Positions 1 to 6,373 of a stretch of 64,000 nucleotides of DNA are shown one piece after another. The notes under the pieces were generated by a model, which saw only the letters and a program-made list of their open reading frames with translations, was not told where the DNA came from and searched no databases. The first letter of the stretch is position 1. Every line of letters starts with the position of its first letter. The position numbers and the translations under genes are program-made. The DNA lies in NCBI RefSeq assembly GCF_900476375.1, contig NZ_UPPP01000057.1:48397-112396 (forward strand). The letters run 5' to 3'. This stretch comes from Allolucifera butyrica (GTDB lineage Bacteria; Bacillota; Negativicutes; Sporomusales; UPPP01).

Positions 1-516
1 ATAATTGCTATTATTTTCTTATGCGCCACATGTGAATGTACGTATCTAGGCGAATATAAAGAAGTTTCTAAAAAGGTATATCAATGCGTCAATATTTATC
101 CACATCCTAAGCCCAAACTCGACATTCCATTTGAAATAAAAGAACACTTCCCTGACTTCTACGAAATTTATAGGCAATCGGCAATTGCTGAAAGTTCTAA
201 TCTTGATAAAATAGCTGGGATGGGATATCGAAAAGCCGTAGAATTTCTCGTAAAAAGCTATCTCATTGATTTGTATCCAGATGAACGAGAAAATATCTTA
301 AAAGAAGCTCTTGGTGCTTCGATAAAACGTATTGAATATAAAAATATTCAAATGATTGCTAAAGCGGCCACATGGCTTGGCAACGACCAAACTCATATCA
401 TTCAAAAGCATCCCGATTATGACGTTGAAGACATAAAAATTTTCACTCTCGCTTTATCGCATTTGATTCTTGCTGAAAAAGTTGTGGAGAAAGCTGCTTT
501 TTTGGTTCGCGATTAG
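1..516 (+). CDS. DUF4145-like protein, 5' end outside the window
   Basis: The reading frame is open from the first base, so the protein begins before the window; 171 codons are visible. The pattern of a short Cys-containing stretch (CATCEC), then IYPHPKPK, an acidic linker and a helical segment with AGMGYRKAVEFLVKSYL resembles the DUF4145 domain found in restriction and defence-associated proteins. Its function is unknown. The end overlaps the end of the convergent small gene at 443-688 by 74 bases. The call rests on motif resemblance only. Confidence 0.6.
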   Translation: MIAIIFLCATCECTYLGEYKEVSKKVYQCVNIYPHPKPKLDIPFEIKEHFPDFYEIYRQSAIAESSNLDKIAGMGYRKAVEFLVKSYLIDLYPDERENILKEALGASIKRIEYKNIQMIAKAATWLGNDQTHIIQKHPDYDVEDIKIFTLALSHLILAEKVVEKAAFLVRD

Positions 517-688
517 CTCGTTCACAAGGATCTATTTGCCCAATAAAAGTTCCATCTGTTTTAAAAAATTTTTCTACGCGCCTACCCGGGGATTCTTGTG
601 TTCCCTGTCCCTTGCAAACGACAACTTGAATTACTTCTATTATTTTTACTTGATCAACGCGTTCATCAACTGGACGAATTTCTGCCAT
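443..688 (-). CDS. Small phage-type hypothetical protein
   Basis: This 81-residue protein starts at the ATG at 688, where GAGGAGGTGAG lies just upstream; a longer in-frame version has no such site. The core IIEVIQVVVCKGQGTQESP followed by RRVEKFFKTDGTFIG matches a type of small protein common near phage repressors in Firmicutes, whose role I do not know. It lies 13 bases behind the repressor gene at 702-917 on the same strand and is probably translated from the same message. Its 3' end overlaps the convergent DUF4145-like gene. Confidence 0.6.
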   Translation of the reverse strand: MAEIRPVDERVDQVKIIEVIQVVVCKGQGTQESPGRRVEKFFKTDGTFIGQIDPCERANREPKKQLSPQLFQQESNAIKRE

Positions 689-701
689 CAGTCTCACCTC
701 C

Positions 702-917
702 TCACGCTGCCGGTTTCGGGTCTGATTCATCGTTCACCGCCAGAAGTTCTTCTGCCGGGATGCCGAAGAATTCTTTCATCCTCTGCGCCACATCAAATGA
801 TGGTTTGCGCTTGCCATTTTCTAAAAGACTGACATATTGAAATGATAAATTCAATCTATAGGCAAGTTGACGCACTGTTAAGCCGCGAATAATCCTCTCA
901 TGTTTTAATTTGGTCAT
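702..917 (-). CDS. XRE-family repressor (switch 1, leftward)
   Basis: This 71-residue protein is almost only a Cro/CI helix-turn-helix: HERIIRGLTVRQLAYRLNLS, then YVSLLENGKRKPSFDVAQRM and a short acidic tail ending in DPKPAA. The ATG at 917 has GAGGTGG upstream and was preferred over the in-frame GTG at 926. It is transcribed away from the helix-turn-helix gene at 1010, and the space between holds two GTCTAC/GTAGAC palindromes that are its likely binding sites. The unusual Ala-Ala tail is shared with the repressor at 2642-2932. Confidence 0.85.
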   Translation of the reverse strand: MTKLKHERIIRGLTVRQLAYRLNLSFQYVSLLENGKRKPSFDVAQRMKEFFGIPAEELLAVNDESDPKPAA

Positions 918-939
918 AATCACCACCTCAATTCGCTAC

Positions 940-991
940 GTCTACACAATGTAGACTTATTACCTTCATTTTAGTCTACATACCGTAGACT
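940..991. promoter_or_regulatory. Two operators of switch 1
   Basis: Two inverted repeats lie between the divergent repressor genes: GTCTAC-N5-GTAGAC at 940-956 and AGTCTAC-N5-GTAGACT at 973-991. Their centres are 34 bases apart, about three turns of DNA. Same half-site, same 5-base spacer and position between two helix-turn-helix genes make them the likely shared operators. Which repressor binds which site is not shown by sequence. Confidence 0.8.
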
Positions 992-1009
992 GTCAAGGGG
1001 CTGTTTAAA

Positions 1010-1267
1010 ATGTTTAATAAAGAAATGTTTAGTCTTAAATTGAAAGAATTGCGATTATCAAGAAATCTTACCTTAGAACAATTAGGAAAAGAATTAGGTG
1101 TAATTAAGCAAACAATAGGGCATTGGGAATCAGGTATTCGTCTTCCTAATCTTGAGATGACAGTTTCTATCGCAGATTATTTTAACGTCAGTGTTGACTA
1201 TTTACTTGGCCTCTCGGACACTCCGGAAAGGAATAAAAAAGATAAAACACACCTTATTGATTTTTGA
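1010..1267 (+). CDS. XRE-family regulator (switch 1, rightward)
   Basis: This 85-residue protein has an N-terminal Cro/CI helix-turn-helix: LKLKELRLSRNLTLEQLGKE, then GVIKQTIGHWESGIRLPNLE, and the common end of the domain FNVSVDYLLGLSDTPE. The last dozen residues are charged. The ATG at 1010 follows AAGGGG. It is divergent from the repressor at 702-917 and shares the two palindromic operators with it, the layout of a phage-style bistable switch. The 3' neighbour is a gene for a secreted protein. Confidence 0.85.
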   Translation: MFNKEMFSLKLKELRLSRNLTLEQLGKELGVIKQTIGHWESGIRLPNLEMTVSIADYFNVSVDYLLGLSDTPERNKKDKTHLIDF

Positions 1268-1334
1268 GCTGATATTTAGCTTAGCAAACAGGCAACGATT
1301 TGGTTCTTCAATATTTCAAAAAGGATGATAAGTA

Positions 1335-1889
1335 TTGAGAAAACTCATTGTTTTAGTGTTGCTATTACTTAACTTGACTGCTACAACTGTACTGGCTGCA
1401 CCAGACGAACAAGAAATAGCTTCCTCTTTTCATGATTTAGTAACCAAACACATTAACGGATACAAAGAAGATCCGAGAGTAATGATCTACTTTATTCCCG
1501 GGAACATATCGCCAACTGTAAAAGAGGGTTGGAGAAAAAGTAAATGTGTCGTTACCGAGAATTACTCCTACGCAATCCAGAAACCAGCTTCAAAAACAGG
1601 TCAGTATACTGGTTTTCTCATCTATGAGATGTACATATTTGTGAGCCCAGCCCAACCAACAAAAGAATTGGCTGAAGCTACTGAGACTTTCAATAAAAAT
1701 GTAACGCCCGGAGTTTATAAAATCTCCTTTTCTTATCAGGATGGAAAATGGGTTCCCCTAAAATATCAAGAGCAGGTTAGAGCAGAAAGAACTGTACCGC
1801 CAGTTTGGTTGACCATTACCCCAAATCCTTTGAGTACCCATTTCAAACGATTGATCATACGGGATTCTGGTAATTTGGATAACCTATGA
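1335..1889 (+). CDS. Secreted hypothetical protein
   Basis: This is a 184-residue protein read from a TTG start preceded by AAAGGA. Residues 1-21 form a clear signal peptide: MRK, a run of Leu/Val, and a likely cut after VLA before APDEQ. The mature part has mixed helices and strands and one Cys. I recognise no family. The stretch between this gene and the next (1890-2056) has no feature I can support. As cargo between two repressor switches it could be expressed from the integrated element, which is inference. Confidence 0.6.
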   Translation: MRKLIVLVLLLLNLTATTVLAAPDEQEIASSFHDLVTKHINGYKEDPRVMIYFIPGNISPTVKEGWRKSKCVVTENYSYAIQKPASKTGQYTGFLIYEMYIFVSPAQPTKELAEATETFNKNVTPGVYKISFSYQDGKWVPLKYQEQVRAERTVPPVWLTITPNPLSTHFKRLIIRDSGNLDNL

Positions 1890-2056
1890 CTTTGTCTCTT
1901 TTCTTCAGGCTGCTGGGTTGGGACGTCGGTAGTTTGGGATTGGCATACTATTATTGCTGATAATGCCTTTTATTAAGGATGGACCTGCAGAATCGAATAA
2001 GACTACAAATGTTTAACTGGGTTAAATCATTTTACATTCAGAAAGGATGCTAATTA

Positions 2057-2608
2057 ATGAAAAAGGTTATTATTCTTTTACTGTTCATACTCGCTTTGAC
2101 CAACTCATTTGCATTTGCAGAAGTGAATAAAACATTATCAGATAACTATATTGGGTTGGAAAGAACATACGAATATACAATTAATGGAACAAACAAACAT
2201 GCATATGTAACATTAAGCCGTCAGGGATTTTTTGACTCTCTTCTAGGAATTACCAAGACTAATACTTCCCATAGTTTGTACTTAAGCTTATTTACACCAC
2301 CAAATACAAATCAAAGTGCCGTAACAGATATTACTTTCTCAACTAAAAATTTGCCCTGTTTTGTGACTTATAATGGCGAAACTCAGAAAACTTACCCTCT
2401 TAAGGTAAAATCAATTAGCACAAACTATGTAGGATTTAAAGTTGATAACTCCACCTTACTTCCAATGGTAAATGCCGAAAAAATAGGCGTTGTTTTAACA
2501 CTAAAGGATGGCTCAACCCAGAAAATTGAGATTCCAGAAGATGTACTAAAAGACTGGAAATTTATAGTTACTTGTAACCTTCTAGATGAATACAAAAAAG
2601 GATTATAA
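2057..2608 (+). CDS. Secreted hypothetical protein
   Basis: This 183-residue protein starts with MKK and a hydrophobic stretch (IILLLFILALTNSF) with a likely signal-peptidase cut after AFA, before EVNK. The mature part is rich in Thr, Ser and Asn and reads like a beta-sandwich, with two Cys. AAAGGA lies 10 bases before the ATG. No family was recognised. Like the gene at 1335 it is exported and lies on the + strand between the two repressor switches. The 3' end faces the repressor at 2642. Confidence 0.6.
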   Translation: MKKVIILLLFILALTNSFAFAEVNKTLSDNYIGLERTYEYTINGTNKHAYVTLSRQGFFDSLLGITKTNTSHSLYLSLFTPPNTNQSAVTDITFSTKNLPCFVTYNGETQKTYPLKVKSISTNYVGFKVDNSTLLPMVNAEKIGVVLTLKDGSTQKIEIPEDVLKDWKFIVTCNLLDEYKKGL

Positions 2609-2641
2609 ATTTTTGCCGCTCTCCTCACCACATTCGGCAGT

Positions 2642-2932
2642 CTACGCCGCCGGTTTCGGATCTGGCCCATTGGTTGCTTTTTGAATATTAGTAGGTTCCT
2701 CCCCATGTACCGTTATGGTACTATTGGGATTTAAAAAAATTTCCAATGGTACTTTATAAAATTTAGATAATTTTTCAAGATGCTCAAGCTTTATATCCGT
2801 TTTCCCACTTTCTAAATCATAATATCCTTTTGCTGTTTCATATCCAATCCCTTTGGCAACATCATTTAGACTATATTTATTATCAATACGCAATTTCTTA
2901 ATAGTTTTGAGAACTATTCCTGAAAGTCCCAT
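2642..2932 (-). CDS. XRE-family repressor (switch 2, leftward)
   Basis: This 96-residue helix-turn-helix protein reads IVLKTIKKLRIDNKYSLNDV, then GYETAKGYYDLESGKTDIKL and KFYKVPLEIFLN, followed by a polar tail ending in DPKPAA. GGGGGTGA precedes the ATG. It is divergent from the repressor at 3080 and separated from it by four TACC-N5-GGTA palindromes. The coding region itself contains a fifth, perfect copy at 2708-2720. The DPKPAA tail is shared with the unrelated-looking repressor of switch 1, and the base sequence around both stops is also similar. Confidence 0.85.
   Translation of the reverse strand: MGLSGIVLKTIKKLRIDNKYSLNDVAKGIGYETAKGYYDLESGKTDIKLEHLEKLSKFYKVPLEIFLNPNSTITVHGEEPTNIQKATNGPDPKPAA
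2708..2720. promoter_or_regulatory. Operator-like palindrome inside the switch 2 repressor gene
   Basis: TACC-GTTAT-GGTA, extended by G and C to a 15-base palindrome at 2707-2721, matches the four operators at 2950-3047 in half-site and spacing. It lies within the coding sequence about 230 bases downstream of the others. It could be an auxiliary site for looping or a chance match. Confidence 0.45.
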
Positions 2933-2949
2933 CTTATCACCCCCATCTG

Positions 2950-3047
2950 TACCATTTTGGTAATCTATATTTATATTTTAATGTACCAATCCGGTAATGT
3001 CAATGATTTTATTACCTTTTCGGTACAATAGTTTTACCAGATTGGTA
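2950..3047. promoter_or_regulatory. Four operators of switch 2
   Basis: Four copies of TACC-N5-GGTA occur at 2950-2962, 2984-2996, 3013-3025 and 3035-3047, between two divergent repressor genes. All four keep the 5-base spacer while the spacer sequence varies, as expected for protein binding sites. The fourth overlaps the -35 region of the rightward promoter and the second overlaps a possible leftward promoter, so binding should repress both genes. Confidence 0.85.
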
Positions 3048-3060
3048 ATAAAGTTATAAT
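3033..3060 (+). promoter_or_regulatory. Promoter of the ImmR-like gene
   Basis: TTTACC at 3033-3038 and a consensus TATAAT at 3055-3060 are separated by 16 bases and lie just upstream of the repressor start at 3080. The -35 box is inside the fourth operator, which predicts autorepression. Confidence 0.7.
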
Positions 3061-3079
3061 TGAAATAGGTGGTGATTTT

Positions 3080-3478
3080 ATGATTTCTGAGCGACTAAAA
3101 GAATTACGTGAAAAAAGCGGCCTTAATCAATCTCAGGCTGCAGAAAAGTTAGGTATTTCACGGGTCAATTACAATAGATATGAAAATGGAGAACGTGAAC
3201 CAGATAACGCCACCCTTTCCCGTCTAGCAAACTTTTTTGGTGTTACCACAGACTACCTTCTAGGTCTGATAGATTCCCCTACCGAGGCTGCCAAGACAAC
3301 AATCCGCTCAGCTATTTCCGACGATCCGGAACTACTTGAATTTTGGAAAGAACTTGAAGAACGTGAAGATCTTAAACTCTTTTTTAGGCAAATAAAAAGC
3401 CTCTCCCCTCAAGCATTAAAGCGTATAATACGCTATATCAAAATAGTTGAGGAAGAAGAGGCTCAGGAAGATTTATAA
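3080..3478 (+). CDS. ImmR-like repressor (switch 2, rightward)
   Basis: This 132-residue protein has an N-terminal XRE domain (MISERLKELREKSGLNQSQA, YNRYENGEREP, DYLLGLIDSP) and a C-terminal helical region, DDPELLEFWKELEEREDLKL then ALKRIIRYIK, seen in many phage and ICE repressors. GGTGGTGA precedes the ATG. It is followed, after a hairpin, by an ImmA-like metallopeptidase. In known elements such as ICEBs1, ImmA-type proteases cleave the ImmR-type repressor to switch the element on, and the same relation is inferred here. Four operators lie upstream. Confidence 0.85.
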   Translation: MISERLKELREKSGLNQSQAAEKLGISRVNYNRYENGEREPDNATLSRLANFFGVTTDYLLGLIDSPTEAAKTTIRSAISDDPELLEFWKELEEREDLKLFFRQIKSLSPQALKRIIRYIKIVEEEEAQEDL

Positions 3479-3480
3479 GC

Positions 3481-3525
3481 GAGAAATATAAAAAACACGG
3501 CATAAACCGTGTTTTGTTATTTCTC
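3481..3525 (+). terminator. Extended hairpin between repressor and ImmA-like gene
   Basis: AAAACACGG (3492-3500) pairs with CCGTGTTTT (3507-3515), and outside it GAGAAATA (3481-3488) pairs with TATTTCTC (3518-3525). The inner stem with its T run looks like a terminator. The extended stem could make it partial, lowering expression of the protease gene downstream. Confidence 0.65.
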
Positions 3526-3576
3526 TCTACATTTTTGATAAAATGATGATTTTTTTGAAGGAGAAAGTGGTAGTAC

Positions 3577-3963
3577 ATGAATCTTCGTAAAATTAACAAT
3601 ATGGTAAGTACTGGTGAACTATTATTTCATAAAGTTAAATTGATCGGAAATCCACACGGTTTCGTTTATAAATCTAGAAAAGGCAGAACTCACATATTTA
3701 TTGATTCCAGCTTATCGCTGGAGGCTGAACGCGACACCCTCCTCCATGAGTGCTGTCATGTTTCCGAGCATATGAACGATAATTCCTATGCCATTGGGCT
3801 GGATGACCGGCACCATGAACGAGAGGAAGAAGCAGAAGAGTTTGTAAGGAAAAATAAACGGGTCAATTTTAAAGATCAGCTTTGGATCTGGGTCATTAGC
3901 AGTCCCTCGCTCCTGCTAAATTTGTTTGATGTCGGGAACGATTGGATTAATAATGGGATTTGA
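3577..3963 (+). CDS. ImmA/IrrE-type metallopeptidase
   Basis: This 128-residue protein carries the zinc-binding motif HECCH (HExxH type) in TLLHECCHVSEHM near residue 60, with acidic residues about 25 positions later (REEEAEEF) that could supply the third ligand. This fits the ImmA/IrrE family (COG2856), proteases that cut XRE repressors in mobile elements. The C-terminus has a hydrophobic stretch (LWIWVISSPSLLLNLF). It directly follows the ImmR-like repressor, so it is probably the antirepressor that releases the element from repression, for example after DNA damage; this is inferred from family and position. Confidence 0.8.
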   Translation: MNLRKINNMVSTGELLFHKVKLIGNPHGFVYKSRKGRTHIFIDSSLSLEAERDTLLHECCHVSEHMNDNSYAIGLDDRHHEREEEAEEFVRKNKRVNFKDQLWIWVISSPSLLLNLFDVGNDWINNGI

Positions 3964-3989
3964 AATGCTACTCAATTTATTTAAATTCT

Positions 3990-4748
3990 TTAATTTGTTA
4001 AGATACATTTAATTCCCATAAACCTCGGATATTCCCACTTTCCTGAATACTTTTCTTGAATTTCTTCGGAAGGGACTGGTTCATAAATTTTTTCAATACT
4101 AAAACCTGCTTCAGTTAAACTGTTTACATACTTCTCAAGCGGTCTATGAATATGAGTAGTTACACCTCTTTCTTTTCTATCCAACGAAATCTTGAAATCA
4201 GCCTCTACAGGAATTTCTTTATGATAGTTAAACCATTGTTCTTTTGCATAATTCCAATATAAAGGCCAAAAACACGGATGTGTTATAGTAAAAACCAAAT
4301 GGGCTCTCGGTTTTAAAATCTTAGCAATTATTTGTAGAACTTGGTCAAGATTTAGCACTGTCATAAGAGTCATACTTGCAACTACAGTTGAAAAGGACGC
4401 TTCAATAAATTTACTACTCAAGCTCTCAATATCAATATTAATATAATCAATATTAGAAAATGTTGTTGATGCATTTTGTGCTAATTCTACATTACGCTTA
4501 CTAATATCAATACCAATAACATGCTTTGCCTTTTGAGCAATCATTCTTGTCAATGCTCCAGTACCACATCCCAGATCTATCACTTTTGATAAATCACAAC
4601 CAGATAGCATTTCAAATATACATGGTGTTATAACATGCGTAAAACTCAGGTCTTGTCCATTTTCAATTTGGTTTAAACGTACTAATGCAATTTCATCCCA
4701 CTCTTTTGTTATTTCTTTATAAGTTTTTCCAAATACTGGTCTCGCCAT
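3990..4748 (-). CDS. Class I SAM-dependent methyltransferase
   Basis: This 252-residue protein has the SAM-binding motif VIDLGCGTGAL near residue 56, motif II around HVIGIDISKRNVELAQ, and a later STVVASMTLM segment, all in the order of the class I (UbiE/small-molecule) methyltransferase fold. The substrate cannot be told from the sequence. GAGGAT precedes the ATG, and only three bases separate it from the upstream two-TM gene, so the two are co-transcribed. In this defence-like context it may act with the neighbour, but a resistance or modification role is also possible. Confidence 0.8.
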   Translation of the reverse strand: MARPVFGKTYKEITKEWDEIALVRLNQIENGQDLSFTHVITPCIFEMLSGCDLSKVIDLGCGTGALTRMIAQKAKHVIGIDISKRNVELAQNASTTFSNIDYINIDIESLSSKFIEASFSTVVASMTLMTVLNLDQVLQIIAKILKPRAHLVFTITHPCFWPLYWNYAKEQWFNYHKEIPVEADFKISLDRKERGVTTHIHRPLEKYVNSLTEAGFSIEKIYEPVPSEEIQEKYSGKWEYPRFMGIKCILTN

Positions 4749-4751
4749 AAA

Positions 4752-5372
4752 TTATCCTCTTTTAACTTTCTCATTATATTTTTTTAAAACTTCAACTAAG
4801 TCATTTGCAACTGAAAAAACCGGATGACTGCCTAACGAGAATTCTTCAATAATATGTTGATTATTAATCTTACGCCCAACTGCAACACGCGCATAATCTT
4901 TGTCCTTATCGACTATAGTAAATCTGCACGTCGGAGTATGCTCTAATTCCTCATAAGTATAAATTTCCGCGCCGGCATTTTTCAATTCTATGGATAAATC
5001 GGTATGCTTTGGTAAAACGATACATAATTCATTTCTTTTAGCTTTTAAAAATAATAATGGACGAATATTCGCTCCATCACTCCAACTCATATCCCGAGTA
5101 CATATAGCAACTTTACCGCCCTTAGAAATCCAATTAAACATATATTGATTAACTTCCTCAATTGATTGATATACCTTAGGGTTCATGGCAACATATTGCC
5201 TATATATTACTATGGCAGCATAACTAGAAGGAAATAGCCATATTATCAACCACAGTATCTCAAAAGTATTTAGACCGCTAGTCACTGGTTTCATTGCCAA
5301 GATTAATCCAGCTAATGAGGCATACGAACCCACTACTCCAATTATTGATACGATCATGTTTCCTTTAGACAT
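4752..5372 (-). CDS. Two-TM protein with a PLD-like cytosolic domain
   Basis: This 206-residue protein has two transmembrane helices (about residues 8-26 and 37-57), then a soluble domain containing GGKVAICTRDMSW, LKAKRNELCIVLP, AGAEIYTYEEL and CRFTIVDK. The pattern of beta strands resembles half of a phospholipase D-like fold, but no HKD catalytic motif is visible. GGGAGAGG lies before the ATG. It forms a tight pair with the methyltransferase downstream. Membrane anchor plus sensor-like domain is common among abortive-infection effectors, which is only a suggestion here. Confidence 0.55.
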   Translation of the reverse strand: MSKGNMIVSIIGVVGSYASLAGLILAMKPVTSGLNTFEILWLIIWLFPSSYAAIVIYRQYVAMNPKVYQSIEEVNQYMFNWISKGGKVAICTRDMSWSDGANIRPLLFLKAKRNELCIVLPKHTDLSIELKNAGAEIYTYEELEHTPTCRFTIVDKDKDYARVAVGRKINNQHIIEEFSLGSHPVFSVANDLVEVLKKYNEKVKRG

Positions 5373-5461
5373 TTAATATCCTCTCCCAAACAGTCTTATG
5401 TACTATTTATCTTACTAGTTGATACTAATACCTGTACCGGCCCGATAGCCAACTATTTCCC

Positions 5462-6211
5462 CTATTTCCTTCTTTCGGCTTTATAGTCATATAATGCCGA
5501 CATAGCTTTCATATGTCGCCCTTTGTGAAACTTCCATTTAGGACTGTCATCAAAAAGATTTATAAACATATCACCTGATTGTGAAAAGCCTAAAGCATGC
5601 AAGCTTAAAACTAAAACTATTTCGTATGTTCGAAAAGGTGCATTCATTCGTTTAAGTTCTTTTCCCGTCTCCAAACCAATTGAAGCCCCTTCATTACAAC
5701 GTAATATATATTCTTTTATTTGTTCTTCTGAAGGATGCACATATTGACTAAGCTCTCCAAACAACTGCTTAACATCATTTATTAGAAGCTTACTTTGATT
5801 GTCAGTAATAAAAAAATTAATATCATCCACACAATCTATAGAAGACCGGGGAATACTTGTGCCTAAATATGCAATCTTTTCATGGTAAGTCTGCTTAGTA
5901 AGTGTCTGATCAACGAGCAGTGCTTTAACGGATGTTTCAAGAACATAGCGTAATTCTCTTTTCGCCGGATTAAGAACGCCTTCTTTAATCATGACACTAA
6001 TTCCAACTGCTGACTCAAAGAAAAAATCAAACAAATTAAATGTAAGAGAATTTTCTCTTCCGCCTCCACGTATTGAACAAATTGAGATACCCCTTGCCGT
6101 TTTAATAAAATCGACTAATATACTATCACAAAATTTTTTTTCTTGAGTATACTGTTGGCCTTGTCTCAATTCTTCATGTTTAGCGATTTTGCCTTTATAA
6201 CTATCTTCCAA
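5462..6211 (-). CDS. Helical hypothetical protein, HEPN/DUF5677-like
   Basis: This 249-residue soluble protein starts at a TTG preceded by AGGGG. It is mostly helical, with NPAKRELRYVLETSVKALLV around residue 83 and GELSQYVHPSEEQIKEY further on. That arrangement resembles DUF5677 and HEPN-like proteins, in which a helix with Arg and a later His-containing helix form an RNA-binding or RNase site; I cannot show a catalytic motif. It lies 89 bases upstream of the two-TM gene and downstream of the OLD-type ATPase, all on one strand. Confidence 0.45.
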   Translation of the reverse strand: MEDSYKGKIAKHEELRQGQQYTQEKKFCDSILVDFIKTARGISICSIRGGGRENSLTFNLFDFFFESAVGISVMIKEGVLNPAKRELRYVLETSVKALLVDQTLTKQTYHEKIAYLGTSIPRSSIDCVDDINFFITDNQSKLLINDVKQLFGELSQYVHPSEEQIKEYILRCNEGASIGLETGKELKRMNAPFRTYEIVLVLSLHALGFSQSGDMFINLFDDSPKWKFHKGRHMKAMSALYDYKAERRK

Positions 6212-6373
6212 CTTAATCGCCCCTTAAACTCGCTCTTTTCTTAATCTAAATTGATAACTGCTCCAAAAAACTAAAGTTTTAAAATAATAACCAAGGGGAT
6301 ATTTATACGCACGCCATACTGGTTTTTTCTCACTGACATAGGCAGCCGAACGGGAGTAAATATCTCCACACTC

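Noticed and set aside
940..3047. Short spaced repeats that might be a CRISPR array.
   Set aside because: The repeats are palindromic operators of 13-19 bases between divergent repressors, with irregular spacing and no cas genes.
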